A stretch of 64,000 nucleotides of DNA from Pseudomonadota bacterium (GTDB taxonomy: Bacteria > Pseudomonadota > Alphaproteobacteria > Paracaedibacterales > CAITNM01): the NCBI GenBank assembly GCA_018062345.1, contig JAGOSL010000006.1, forward strand, positions 1 through 64,000, written 5' to 3'. The notes beneath the pieces are model-generated. The model was not told where the DNA came from. It saw only the letters and a list, made by a program, of their open reading frames with translations, and ran no database searches. Both the position numbers and the translations under genes were made by a program. Below, piece after piece: positions 17,157-26,308 of the stretch. Numbering within the stretch: position 1 is the stretch's first letter; each line of letters opens with the position of its first letter.

Positions 17157-17723
17157 TTAATCTTTCGCGCGTTCGACATAAGTTCCATCGGCTGTGCGCA
17201 CGACAACTCTAGTTCCAGATTCGATGTGTGGAGGCACCATAATACGAATACCATTCTCTAAGACAGCAGGTTTGAACGATGAAGTTGCTGTTTGCCCTTT
17301 AACAACGGGATCAGCTTCTGTAATTGTTAAGATGATTGTGTCTGGTAATCTTACAGAGATAGGTCGTCCTTCATGCATGCACAATTCAACAATCATGTTG
17401 TCTTGTAAGTATGCGGCAGCATCTCCCACAAAATTTTTTGCAAGATTAATTTGTTCAAAAGTAGTTTGATCCATAAATACAAGGTCATTGCCTTCAGCGT
17501 ATAAATATTGAAATGGGAGTTGGTCTAAGTGCACCCTCTCAACAGATTCTGCAGAACGAAATCTTTCGTTAAGCTTAGTGCCATCTGTTAAACATTTTAG
17601 TTCAACTTGCATATAAGCTCCGCCTTTACCAGGTTGAGTGTGCTCTGTTTTTACAGCAGTCCATAGTTTTCCTTGGTACTCAATAATATTCCCAGGGCGA
17701 ATTTCGTTTCCTGATATTTTCAT
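17157..17723 (-). CDS. efp: Translation elongation factor P
   Basis: The 188-residue protein has the three beta-barrel domains of EF-P, which relieves ribosome stalling at polyproline. The exposed loop reads TQPGKGGAY with lysine 33 at the usual modification site. No epmA or epmB gene is in the window, so modification status is unknown. It is the first gene of the run efp-suhB-rlpA-dac-serC, starting just after the pal terminator. The C-terminal domain carries the expected [18 protein letters not shown] signature. Confidence 0.96.
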   Translation of the reverse strand: MKISGNEIRPGNIIEYQGKLWTAVKTEHTQPGKGGAYMQVELKCLTDGTKLNERFRSAESVERVHLDQLPFQYLYAEGNDLVFMDQTTFEQINLAKNFVGDAAAYLQDNMIVELCMHEGRPISVRLPDTIILTITEADPVVKGQTATSSFKPAVLENGIRIMVPPHIESGTRVVVRTADGTYVERAKD

Positions 17724-17763
17724 AGTTTTCTCACGTTCTGTAGATGTTGCATTATAATAGGTA

Positions 17764-17796
17764 TAAAAAAACCCGCAACTAATTGGTGCGGGTTTT
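17764..17796 (-). terminator. Terminator downstream of pal
   Basis: Arms AACCCGCA (17770-17777) and TGCGGGTT (17787-17794) form a stem. Read on the minus strand it is followed by six T residues. It lies 18 bases after the pal stop codon and shields the efp run from pal transcription. Confidence 0.88.
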
Positions 17797-17813
17797 TAAA
17801 GAAAGAAATGATA

Positions 17814-18269
17814 TTAGTTGATAACTGTGATGCCAACGCGGTTTTGTGCGTACGCTTCTTCAGTGTCACCAACAACTTCTAATTTTTCTTTTCCATAAGA
17901 AATTGTCTTTAGGCGATTCTTATCGATGCCAAGTTTAACAAGTTCCTTTTCAACAGCATTGGCGCGACGTGCACCGAGAGCTAAGTTGTATTCACTTGTT
18001 CCGCGTGGATCACACTTACCAACAACAGATGCTGTTGTTGATGAGTAAACCTTCAACCAACCAGCTTGCGCTTCAACGGATTTCTTTGCGTCAGCTGAAA
18101 GAGTTGAGCTGTCAAAATTAAAGAATACGCGATCTTTTACAGTTTGTTTGAAATGACCAGGTGTACCTGGAGTAGCTGCTGCATTTGCATCTACATTTTG
18201 GCATGTGTCTGTGCATTCACAACCAATTAACAATAGCCCAAGAGCTACTGAAGACAATACTTTTTTCAT
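17814..18269 (-). CDS. pal: Peptidoglycan-associated lipoprotein
   Basis: The 151-residue protein has a lipoprotein signal with lipobox LIGC (14-17) and a C-terminal OmpA-like peptidoglycan-binding domain. The domain is marked by RVFFNFDSSTL and the block DPRGTSEYNLALGARRA. Pal anchors the outer membrane to the wall and works with TolQRA in cell constriction. It stands alone with its own terminator, more than 2.7 kb from tolA and separated from it by fliI and lpxB; tolB, normally next to it, is absent here. Confidence 0.95.
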   Translation of the reverse strand: MKKVLSSVALGLLLIGCECTDTCQNVDANAAATPGTPGHFKQTVKDRVFFNFDSSTLSADAKKSVEAQAGWLKVYSSTTASVVGKCDPRGTSEYNLALGARRANAVEKELVKLGIDKNRLKTISYGKEKLEVVGDTEEAYAQNRVGITVIN

Positions 18270-18413
18270 GAATAATCCTTCTCAACAAATTCATTTAAAT
18301 TGAACCATTTCAAAGGTAACAAAGATTTAAGAAAACACCAAGAGAACTAGAGCTTGATAGAATACAATCTGAAGGTATGTAGATCTTTTGCAACACTATG
18401 AGGAGCAATCTGG

Positions 18414-19781
18414 TTATTCAGTTTTGTTCTGTCCAACAATATTCTTGAGAGTTTCAAACGATTCGGTTTTTTTGTTAAATTCAGTAGGTCTTTGTTTTAA
18501 AAAAGATTCTAGCTTTTCGTTCATTTGAATGGCTTTGTCAATAGCTGGATCTGTCCCAATTCGGTAAGCTCCCAAACGGATAAGATCAACCATGTCGTGA
18601 TAAGTACTTAGATTTTTTCTGGCCTCAATTACGGTTTGCTGTTCTGCCTCTGAGTGGCACATTGGAACAGTACGTGAAATGCTTTGCATAATATTGATTG
18701 CTGGGAAGTGACCTCGTGTTGCTAAGTTTCTATCAAGTACAATATGTCCATCTAAGATGCCCCTTACAGCATCTGATATGGGTTCATTATGGTCATCACC
18801 ATCAACTAGAACGGTGAAAAAACCTGTGATATATCCAGTTTTTTCATTGTTATTGCTGTTTTCAATCCCTGGTCCGGCTCTTTCCAGCAATTTTGGCAGT
18901 TCTGCAAAAACACTAGGTGTATAACCTTTTGTTGTGGGGGGTTCATGTGCTGCTAATCCAATTTCACGCTGAGACATAGCAAATCTGGTAACGCTATCCA
19001 TGACACAAAGAACGCTTAGTCCTAGGTCTCTGTAATATTCAGCAAGACGTAATGTTAGTTGAGCGGCTTCTCGTCGTATTAATGCTGTTTCATCAGAAGT
19101 TGCTACAACTAAAATTGTGCGTTTTAGGCCTTCTTCTCCTAAGGTATCTTCTATGAACTCACGTACTTCGCGTCCTCGTTCACCAATCAACCCTACGATG
19201 CAAATGTCACAGTCGGCAAATTTTACAAGCATAGAGAGAAGTACAGACTTTCCAACCCCGGAGCCAGCAAAAATGCCTAGTCTTTGCCCCTTACAGCAAG
19301 TTAAGAAAGTATCAATTGCTCGAACTCCAATTTCAATTGGATCTTTTACTTTTGCTCGATTGTGGGCGAGTAGAGGTGTGCCGTGTAGGCTATACGGGAT
19401 GGAGCCATGAGAAAGCTGACCTTTCCCATCAATTGGTTCAGCTAGTCCATTAATGACCCTGCCTTGCCACTGTAAGCTTGGATAGATGGTTGTGCCGTGC
19501 TCTAAAAAAGTTACCTTACATTTAGGGTGTAGCCCCTTAAGATGTTGAAATGTCATCACTTGTGCAAGATCTTGATTGAAACTTATTACTTCTCCAAGTA
19601 CAGGCTGGTGATTTTGGGGATGCAGCCAACAGCGGGTGCCAATATGAATTCTTTGTGAATTAACTCTTACAACTGCGATTAAACCTTCTAGGCGCTCAAC
19701 AAATCCACACAATTCAAAGTCTTCAATGCTTTGAATTTGCCCTAAAATTTCATCTATTTTTTCTTCAGTTAGATTAAACAA
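18414..19781 (-). CDS. fliI: Flagellar export ATPase
   Basis: The 455-residue ATPase resembles the F1 beta subunit. It has a Walker A (GIFAGSGVGKSVLL, about 169-182), a Walker B within LGLSVLCVMDSVTRFA (about 247-262) and the GYTPSVFAELPKLLERAGP block typical of FliI and type III ATPases. The early segment QWQGRVINGLAEPIDGKGQL favours FliI over injectisome SctN. It energises export of flagellar parts across the inner membrane. No other flagellar gene is in the window, not even fliJ, so flagellar genes must be dispersed or partly lost. The assignment to flagella rather than injectisome is likely but not certain. Confidence 0.88.
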   Translation of the reverse strand: MFNLTEEKIDEILGQIQSIEDFELCGFVERLEGLIAVVRVNSQRIHIGTRCWLHPQNHQPVLGEVISFNQDLAQVMTFQHLKGLHPKCKVTFLEHGTTIYPSLQWQGRVINGLAEPIDGKGQLSHGSIPYSLHGTPLLAHNRAKVKDPIEIGVRAIDTFLTCCKGQRLGIFAGSGVGKSVLLSMLVKFADCDICIVGLIGERGREVREFIEDTLGEEGLKRTILVVATSDETALIRREAAQLTLRLAEYYRDLGLSVLCVMDSVTRFAMSQREIGLAAHEPPTTKGYTPSVFAELPKLLERAGPGIENSNNNEKTGYITGFFTVLVDGDDHNEPISDAVRGILDGHIVLDRNLATRGHFPAINIMQSISRTVPMCHSEAEQQTVIEARKNLSTYHDMVDLIRLGAYRIGTDPAIDKAIQMNEKLESFLKQRPTEFNKKTESFETLKNIVGQNKTE

Positions 19782-19870
19782 TGAGAATTAATCTTGATAG
19801 TTATAGGTATAGTGTTGGTAAACCTAGCAGGAAAAGCAAGATTTTTTATTCAACCATTAAAAATCCTGTA

Positions 19871-21007
19871 CTAAAAAAATTTGCTCACTACTGAGGCAGC
19901 GACATCACTTGGGTGCATATTTGAGACCTTTAAGCTATTGATTGCTTCTTTGTATTTTTCGTGTATTTTTTTCTTTAATCTACTATCAGATAGAATGCTA
20001 TCAAGTTGCTTGCTTAAGAATTCAGCATTGCATTGATTTTGTAGATATTCTGGCACTACCATTTCTTTGTTCAAGATATTTACCAGGCTGGCATACTTGG
20101 AAGTTATTAAAATTTTAGCTACCCAATAGGTTAGTTTTGATAATTTATATGCAATAACTTGGGGAACACCTACATAAGCTAGTTCTAGGCTTACGGTTCC
20201 ACTGGCGGCAAGAGCAATGCTGCTTTGCATAAATGCTTGCCATTTTTCTTCGGCGGTTGTTACTATTTTTACAGGAATCGCGGCATTTTTTATTATTGGA
20301 TCAATAAGCGGAACAAGATGAGGTAATGTGGGCAAAACCACTTCAATGCGTCTGTTTAATGATAGTTTGGTGATTGCGTCTAAAAATATTTCTAATAGGT
20401 TTTGAATTTCGCTTTTGCGACTTCCTGGAAGGACGCAAACCAATGTGGCCTCACGGCTTATGCCTAGAGATTCACGAAAGCCTGTGTCATCAGGCAATGC
20501 TATTTCAGTAATAGGATGGCCTACAAAAGTTGTTGATAATCCGTGGCAAGTGAAGTAGGGAGGTTCGAAAGGAAGCAAACATAACAGGTGATCAACAGCT
20601 ATATTTTTTGCAAGCTTTTTTGCTCTTTGGGGTTTCCATGCCCAAACTGATGGAGCAACGTAATGTACCACAGGAATCTTAAGCTTTTTTGCATATTTAG
20701 CTATTCTTAAGGTAAAGCCGGGTGCATCGATAGTTACTAGCACATTTGGCATAAATGCATTTATTGCTTTTTTTGTTTCATTGATACGTTTTAGAATTTT
20801 GAATAAGTGCGGAATAAGTTCAAAAAGTCCGTAAAGCGATAGGTCAAACATGGGGAAAAGACTTTTCAAGCCTTGAGCTTCCATTTGATTTCCACCAATA
20901 CCTGCTATTTCGATATCAGGATGTTGTTTTTTTAGTGATTGTAATAGCTGTCCGCCTAAAAAATCTCCAGAAGCTTCTCCAGCAATGATAAAAATGCGTT
21001 TAGTCAC
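19871..21007 (-). CDS. lpxB: Lipid-A-disaccharide synthase
   Basis: The 378-residue glycosyltransferase joins UDP-diacylglucosamine and lipid X to make the lipid A disaccharide. It begins IFIIAGEASGDFLGGQLLQ and contains VHYVAPSVWAWKPQRAKK and LPGSRKSEI, all LpxB hallmarks. It therefore indicates an LPS-bearing outer membrane. It follows tolA by two bases, an unusual partner: lpxB is normally with lpxA, lpxI or fabZ in alphaproteobacteria. Confidence 0.96.
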   Translation of the reverse strand: MTKRIFIIAGEASGDFLGGQLLQSLKKQHPDIEIAGIGGNQMEAQGLKSLFPMFDLSLYGLFELIPHLFKILKRINETKKAINAFMPNVLVTIDAPGFTLRIAKYAKKLKIPVVHYVAPSVWAWKPQRAKKLAKNIAVDHLLCLLPFEPPYFTCHGLSTTFVGHPITEIALPDDTGFRESLGISREATLVCVLPGSRKSEIQNLLEIFLDAITKLSLNRRIEVVLPTLPHLVPLIDPIIKNAAIPVKIVTTAEEKWQAFMQSSIALAASGTVSLELAYVGVPQVIAYKLSKLTYWVAKILITSKYASLVNILNKEMVVPEYLQNQCNAEFLSKQLDSILSDSRLKKKIHEKYKEAINSLKVSNMHPSDVAASVVSKFF

Positions 21008-21009
21008 TC

Positions 21010-21927
21010 CTAAAACATCTCTTTAGGGTTAAAGCTCATCGTCATATTTTTCCATTGATCGTGCTTTCCTTTTGGTAGAGGTAATGGATTGCACTTGGGG
21101 TCAAGTACGGCTCTTTGTGCGCTTTCTGCAGCTACATTGTAGTATGGGTCGCTTGCCATGCGTCGTTTATCAACAATATCTGCTTTTATGACGGTACCGT
21201 CAGCACTTAATTCCATATCAATATCCACAATTAAGTCTTTTGCTCCTTTAGCACCTGCCGGTACAGACCAGCATGGACGAATTTTTGCTCGTACTGCATC
21301 TATTTCAGAAGCTGTTACTACAGGGGCAATGTCATTAACATCAGCGCCATCTTCGCTGATTAGTTCATCAATTGCATCTGTATTATCTTTTGTGACACCG
21401 CTCAAAATATCATCGATGCTTTTCTTTTTTGCTTTAGGTTTTTTATCTTTGGCATCTTCTTTTGTGCCTTTTGGCTTAGGTTTAGTTAGATCAACCTCGG
21501 CCTTTTTGGGTGTTTTTTTATCTTTCTTTTTGATATTCTCTTTCTTTTTTTCTTCCTTTTTTGGTTGGGCTTTATCTTTTTTCAGGGGAGCTGTTTCTTC
21601 CTTGTGTTTTTCTTTTTGGATTTCTGATTCTTTTTCTTTGGGTTTTTCTTCTGTTTTAGGTTTCTCAGGCTCTTTAGGCTTTTCTGGTTCAGGAATTGGT
21701 TGCTTTTTTAATTCTTCCTTTTTTTTAGCTTCTTCTTTCGCTGTTTCTTCAGGAATTGGGGCAATTGCACGTTTGGGAGCAGCTGATTTGTCGCTGATGG
21801 CAACAAAATCAATAAGCATAGTTGGTGATGTGTCAATTTTTTGAAAAAATGAGAAGTGTAAGTCGGAGTAAACCAATAGCAGAACTGCGATGTGCAATAA
21901 TAGTGAGTAAAGAATTGCTTTGCGCAT
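21010..21927 (-). CDS. tolA: TolA, inner-membrane link of the Tol-Pal system
   Basis: The 305-residue protein has one N-terminal membrane helix (about 4-20). It is followed by a long lysine/glutamate/proline-rich segment (about 60-170) expected to span the periplasm, and a C-terminal TolA-type domain (about 205-305). That domain contains VRAKIRPCWSVPAGAKGA and the DPYYNVAAESAQRAV helix. It transmits the motor force of TolQ-TolR to the outer membrane. It starts three bases after tolR. The low-complexity middle creates a long spurious frame on the opposite strand. Confidence 0.92.
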   Translation of the reverse strand: MRKAILYSLLLHIAVLLLVYSDLHFSFFQKIDTSPTMLIDFVAISDKSAAPKRAIAPIPEETAKEEAKKKEELKKQPIPEPEKPKEPEKPKTEEKPKEKESEIQKEKHKEETAPLKKDKAQPKKEEKKKENIKKKDKKTPKKAEVDLTKPKPKGTKEDAKDKKPKAKKKSIDDILSGVTKDNTDAIDELISEDGADVNDIAPVVTASEIDAVRAKIRPCWSVPAGAKGAKDLIVDIDMELSADGTVIKADIVDKRRMASDPYYNVAAESAQRAVLDPKCNPLPLPKGKHDQWKNMTMSFNPKEMF

Positions 21928-21930
21928 TAT

Positions 21931-22374
21931 CTACCGTGTAGGTGAAGGTAATTCCGCAATTAGCGAAACTTTTTGAAAGCCTGCTGCAGCAATAGCGCCC
22001 ATAACTTCCATTACTTTTCCATAAGCAATTTTACTGTCGCCTCTTACGTAAATTTTTGCTTCTGCATTATTATTTGTTATTGCTTTTAGCCTATCAACCA
22101 TCGCAGACATTGGAACGAGCGCTTCTTGAATATACGTCTCACCTTTGGCATTAACGCTAACGACAAGTGGTTCAATGCTATCATTCATTTGAGCTGCTTG
22201 AGTTTTCGGTAAATCGACAGGAACGCCGACAGTTAACATTGGCGCTGTTACCATAAAAATAATCAGCAAAACCAACATAACATCGACTAAAGGTGTGATG
22301 TTGATAGACGAGTTGAACCCAGTATTTCTTCTACGTCCCGATGTCTTTTTTGCAGAGTGCAGATGACTAGCCAT
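21931..22374 (-). CDS. tolR: TolR, ExbD-family motor subunit
   Basis: The 147-residue protein has a short cytoplasmic head and one membrane helix containing the conserved aspartate in NITPLVDVMLVLLIIFMV (about 25-42). A periplasmic domain ending in VMGAIAAAGFQKVSL follows. The aspartate is the proton-pathway residue of TolQR motors. Its ATG shares a base with the tolQ stop (TAATG), indicating coupled translation. Confidence 0.96.
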   Translation of the reverse strand: MASHLHSAKKTSGRRRNTGFNSSINITPLVDVMLVLLIIFMVTAPMLTVGVPVDLPKTQAAQMNDSIEPLVVSVNAKGETYIQEALVPMSAMVDRLKAITNNNAEAKIYVRGDSKIAYGKVMEVMGAIAAAGFQKVSLIAELPSPTR

Positions 22375-23162
22375 TAATCATGCTCTTCTAGTTGGCGAGA
22401 AATAATTGAGCTAAACTCGCTTACAAATGCATCTAGACGATTGCCATAACGATTAAAATCACTCGATAATTTGTTATATGCGATTGCTGCTGGAATTGCA
22501 GCAATTAGGCCTATTGCTGTTGCAAATAGGGCTTCTGCAATGCCAGGCGCTACTACGGCAAGATTTGTATTTTGCATAGTTGCAATATTTCCAAAGCTAT
22601 TCATGATGCCCAACACAGTACCAAATAGCCCCACAATTACAGCATTAGCTCCAAGAGATGCTAAAAACCCCATGTGCTTTTCCAATTGATCCATTTCTCT
22701 GCCAACTGTGACTTGCATAACTCTTTCTATGCGTTGCTCAAGAGTTCCACGCAAGCTAGCGGACTTCGTGTGGCCTTTTGACATTGACCTGCGCCACTCA
22801 CGCATAGCGGCGCAAAAGACTGCTGACATTGGGTCTGTGTAGCGGTTTTGTAATCGATTAAATAATTCATCTAACGGACCGCCTGACCAAAATGCTTCTT
22901 CAAATTGATCTGCCAAAGTATTTAGGCGGTGCATTCTAATAACTTTATGAAAAATAATTGTCCATGACCAAATAGAGGCGACTATAAGGCCTGCCATCAC
23001 TAATTTTATTAGGATATCAGCTCCCCAGAACATATCCCACATTGAAAGATGCTTTGCTACATGAGGGCCTGCTTGGGCCATTGTTTGCATAACAACATCA
23101 TTTGCTGATGGAATGTTTGGCATAGCAGCGGATGCTGCGACTGTTGCCGTTTGCGCGTCCAT
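22374..23162 (-). CDS. tolQ: TolQ, MotA/ExbB-family proton channel subunit
   Basis: The 262-residue protein has a first membrane helix near residues 50-70. A large cytoplasmic loop follows, then two further helices (about 165-190 and 208-230) with the conserved GLFGTVLGIMNSF and EALFATAIGLIAAIPA blocks. It forms the channel that, with TolR, energises TolA. It follows the small lipoprotein gene by nine bases, and ybgC, the usual upstream neighbour, is absent. Confidence 0.95.
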   Translation of the reverse strand: MDAQTATVAASAAMPNIPSANDVVMQTMAQAGPHVAKHLSMWDMFWGADILIKLVMAGLIVASIWSWTIIFHKVIRMHRLNTLADQFEEAFWSGGPLDELFNRLQNRYTDPMSAVFCAAMREWRRSMSKGHTKSASLRGTLEQRIERVMQVTVGREMDQLEKHMGFLASLGANAVIVGLFGTVLGIMNSFGNIATMQNTNLAVVAPGIAEALFATAIGLIAAIPAAIAYNKLSSDFNRYGNRLDAFVSEFSSIISRQLEEHD

Positions 23163-23171
23163 AAAATCCTC

Positions 23172-23669
23172 TTATCGTGCTGAGTTATCAGGAACAACGC
23201 GAGAGCGAGCTTGTTGGCCAGCATACCCTTTGTTGTTCAAAACAACAATGACTCGTTGTCCAACAGACATCCTTGGTTCAGCTCCTTGAGCAATAGTGTG
23301 CACTTCACCGCTATCAAGCTGAACGGTGTATTCAATGCCTTCTTGCGAGGTCAGTCCCTGTTCGGCAAAGTGTCCAGCTACACCACCTAATAATCCGCCC
23401 GCTAGAGTTGTGAACGGGCCATGGTTGCTTACAACGTTGCCTATAACGGCACCAGAAACAGCGCCTATACCAGCGCCCACACCGGGTTGGTTAGGTTGTG
23501 ACGCGTTTATATTAATAACCCTTAATGCAACAATTGATCCACGAAGACTTGTGCTGTTGGCTCCTACATCTGCCATTGCATAGTCACTTCCCCCTAATTT
23601 TGGGGCGCAATTGGTCAAAAATAATGGCAACGATGTTAGTGCTATTAAAAAAATTCTTCTCATTTTCAT
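23172..23669 (-). CDS. Outer-membrane lipoprotein with glycine-zipper domain (SlyB-like)
   Basis: From the ATG at 23667-23669 the product has a lipoprotein signal with lipobox LTNC. A glycine-zipper segment follows (GVGAGIGAVSGAVIGNV, then LAGGLLGGVAGHFAEQG) and a C-terminal beta part with YTVQLDSGEVHTIAQGAEP. This is the SlyB/PcP layout, outer-membrane lipoproteins linked to envelope stress and lipid asymmetry. An upstream in-frame ATG at 23712-23714 would spoil the signal peptide, so I prefer the internal start, although neither has a strong ribosome-binding site. It directly precedes tolQ, suggesting one envelope operon. Confidence 0.8.
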   Translation of the reverse strand: MKMRRIFLIALTSLPLFLTNCAPKLGGSDYAMADVGANSTSLRGSIVALRVININASQPNQPGVGAGIGAVSGAVIGNVVSNHGPFTTLAGGLLGGVAGHFAEQGLTSQEGIEYTVQLDSGEVHTIAQGAEPRMSVGQRVIVVLNNKGYAGQQARSRVVPDNSAR

Positions 23670-23769
23670 AGAAACAAAAAACTTACATTGATGGTTAATT
23701 ATAAATTGTTTCATTGGCTTTGACCAGGTCTACTGTAGTAACGAATTTTTCAAAAAACTTAAATTGCTT

Positions 23770-24918
23770 TTACGCCGGAATCTTAATAGATTTTGCAAAC
23801 ACTAGCCCTACAAGAGAAAGAGTTAAGATTAATAATCCAAGGTGTAAAAACTTTCCGTTGTAAGTATAGCTTATTAGTTCTATGCAGATAGCAGAGCTAA
23901 TTAACCTGGTAACATTTACCAGAGCAGCGGCTCGAGATTTTGTATCTGGAACAATTTCCAGAGCAAGTGGATATAAAATATTGACAGGAAAGACCATAGG
24001 CAGTGCAAACATGCACATCAAAGAAGTAATAAGCATAGGATTATTAATGTCAGATAATGCAACAACACCAAGTAATATGGCTATAGTTGTGACGAAAATA
24101 ATAGCTGCCCTAAAACACTTGCTCCGTCCAAATTTAGTTAGTAGTTTAGGGCTCGAGAAGCTCACGATCGCAAATGATGCGGCAATTGCTCCTTGATAAA
24201 ACCCAAAATTAGCAAGTGATACGCCAAATCCTTCAATATACAGAATTGACCCCATACCAATAAATGTCCAGTAACAGCAAATATATGTGCAGATAATCGC
24301 TAGATATTTTAAAAAAATTTTCGACTGAAAAAGTGGTTTATATGACGATAAGGAGATATAAATGCCCTCACTTTTTCGGTGATCTTTTGGAAGAAGAAAG
24401 ATGCAAAAACCAGAAGATACCATAGCTAATGCAAGTAAAACTAAAAAGTTGCCTCGCCAGCCGGCGTAGATTGTGACGTAACTTCCGATTACTGGGGCAA
24501 ATGCCATAGCAACAGTTATAAAACCATTTAAAGTGCCAAGAAGAGAGGCTTGTTTTTCAGATGAATATCTTTCAGCAATAACCACATAACCAAGTGATGC
24601 AGGCGCTGCCATGCCAAGTCCTTGCAGAGCTCTTCCTATTAAAATAGATGAAAATTCTGAAGCAAAAGCACAAGCGATGCTTCCTGCTATAAATACTGAT
24701 AAACCGCCTAAAATAGTTTTGCGAAGTCCATAGCGATCCCCTAATGATCCTGAATATAGCGATGCTATACAGTAGGTGACAAAGTTTACGCTTAAGCAAA
24801 GTTGAACTTTTGCAGGTGATAAATTAAATTGTTGTTGTAATTCTGGGTAGCTTGGAATGAAAATATCGACTTCCATACCAGCTAAAAAGAAAATAAATGC
24901 AACAGCAACGAATAGCAT
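23770..24918 (-). CDS. MFS transporter, Bcr/CflA drug-resistance type
   Basis: The 382-residue membrane protein has about twelve hydrophobic segments. The loop GSLGDRYGLRKTILGG after the second helix is the major-facilitator motif A, and the N-terminal MEVDIFIPSYPELQQQFN fits the Bcr/CflA group of proton-coupled exporters. Substrate cannot be read from sequence; in host-bound bacteria such proteins may also take up or exchange metabolites. It lies apart from its neighbours on the same strand. Confidence 0.85.
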   Translation of the reverse strand: MLFVAVAFIFFLAGMEVDIFIPSYPELQQQFNLSPAKVQLCLSVNFVTYCIASLYSGSLGDRYGLRKTILGGLSVFIAGSIACAFASEFSSILIGRALQGLGMAAPASLGYVVIAERYSSEKQASLLGTLNGFITVAMAFAPVIGSYVTIYAGWRGNFLVLLALAMVSSGFCIFLLPKDHRKSEGIYISLSSYKPLFQSKIFLKYLAIICTYICCYWTFIGMGSILYIEGFGVSLANFGFYQGAIAASFAIVSFSSPKLLTKFGRSKCFRAAIIFVTTIAILLGVVALSDINNPMLITSLMCMFALPMVFPVNILYPLALEIVPDTKSRAAALVNVTRLISSAICIELISYTYNGKFLHLGLLILTLSLVGLVFAKSIKIPA

Positions 24919-25018
24919 TTGAGGCTCTTTAGTGAAATTGGATTAATATTATTTTGTTCCGTTTTTGAATCCTATTGAAATATCTACGGATTAATTTTAT
25001 TTAAACATGCAGTAGTTT

Positions 25019-26308
25019 TTAAGTAACATCTTTTTTGACTGGAACGAAAATAATATACGCAACAACAACAGCGCCAAGAATATAGCAATAATACACTTGT
25101 CCAGCAATTACTAACGGGGAAACTCCCGATAAAGTGCTTGCTAATAGAATTTGTGCTCCATATGGAATAATTCCTTGAAACACACATGAGAAAATATCAA
25201 GCCATGCGGCAGTGTAGTGATTAGGAATTTTGTAACGATGAGCTATCGTTTTTGCTATTTCTCCACTAAAAATAATAGCTACGCAATTATTAGCTATAAG
25301 GACATCAAAAATAGAGACAAGGGAACCAATGACTAATTGAGCGGAGCGTTTGCTTAGGTGGTGTGCTTTGCCAATAAAATCTGCAACATACTTCATTGTG
25401 CCTAAAAGTTTTAGCATGCCAGCAAGACCTCCAACAAAGAGAGACAGCAAGAAGATGTCATGCATGCTTTCAAATCCTTTAGCTATATCTTTGGCAAAGT
25501 TAATTGCGCTGTATGAATGATGAAAAAATCCGATCAAACCAGCTGCGATTAATCCTGATATTAGCACCTGAAAAACATTAAATCCTGAGAAAGCTAAGAT
25601 GACCAGCACTACATAAGGAGCCACCATGATTAAATCGTAATCATTAACAATGGCATTTGCAGTTGGGGTATGAATGACGCACAAAATAATTAACATGATA
25701 ACGGCTGCAATGCAGGCCACTATTGAATTCAAAATTAATTTTTTTCGAAAATCTGCTTGTTGTGACAGTACTGCTGCGATGGTTGTGTCGCCGACAGGAG
25801 ATAAGCTATCACCAAACATTGCACCGCCTATAACAGTAGCAATGCCTAAATCCATTGGTAGAACGCCATGATTTGCAATTCCAATGGCGATTGGTCCCAT
25901 AGTTGCAATTGTTCCCATAGAAGTTCCAATTGCTGTTGAAATAAAAGCCGCAGTTAAAAATATGCCCATCAAAACAAAATGGCTTGGGATTAAAGAAAGC
26001 ACTAGATTAACAGTTGCATCCACACAGCCGATTGATTTTGTTACAACGTTAAAAGCGCCTGCTAGTAAAAATAGTAAGCACATCGTGATGATATCTCGAT
26101 GTCTCAATCCATCCAAAAAGCTGTGTAATCGCTCCTGTGTGGGGCATTTCAATAAAAGGAATGCTAATAAAATGGCTGGGAGAATAGCGACCGTAGGTGC
26201 TATTTGATAAAAAGCTTGATCAACTCCCTGCCAGGTGAATAATAGTCCGCTGCCTACAAATAACCCTAAGAATAAAAAAATAGGAGAAAATAAAATCAAA
26301 AAACGCAT
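25019..26308 (-). CDS. nhaC: Na+/H+ antiporter, NhaC family
   Basis: The 429-residue protein has about eleven membrane segments. It carries the NhaC-type blocks STAIGTSMGTIATMGPIAIG and GGAMFGDSLSPVGDTTI in the first half, with the matching SIFDVLIANNCVAIIFSG in the second. The family exchanges sodium, or in some members carboxylates, for protons. Ion specificity is not certain, so the symbol is provisional. The ATG lies 326 bases from the divergent rplY gene, across a palindromic intergenic structure. Confidence 0.8.
   Translation of the reverse strand: MRFLILFSPIFLFLGLFVGSGLLFTWQGVDQAFYQIAPTVAILPAILLAFLLLKCPTQERLHSFLDGLRHRDIITMCLLFLLAGAFNVVTKSIGCVDATVNLVLSLIPSHFVLMGIFLTAAFISTAIGTSMGTIATMGPIAIGIANHGVLPMDLGIATVIGGAMFGDSLSPVGDTTIAAVLSQQADFRKKLILNSIVACIAAVIMLIILCVIHTPTANAIVNDYDLIMVAPYVVLVILAFSGFNVFQVLISGLIAAGLIGFFHHSYSAINFAKDIAKGFESMHDIFLLSLFVGGLAGMLKLLGTMKYVADFIGKAHHLSKRSAQLVIGSLVSIFDVLIANNCVAIIFSGEIAKTIAHRYKIPNHYTAAWLDIFSCVFQGIIPYGAQILLASTLSGVSPLVIAGQVYYCYILGAVVVAYIIFVPVKKDVT

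Noticed and set aside
19787-19843. AATCTTG/CAAGATT pair downstream of lpxB as a terminator
   Set aside because: The arms are 40 bases apart and no T run follows on the strand of lpxB.
21158-21844. 228-residue open frame on the plus strand
   Set aside because: It is antisense to the lysine/glutamate-rich middle of tolA; the serine/phenylalanine-rich translation is the expected mirror of that low-complexity DNA.
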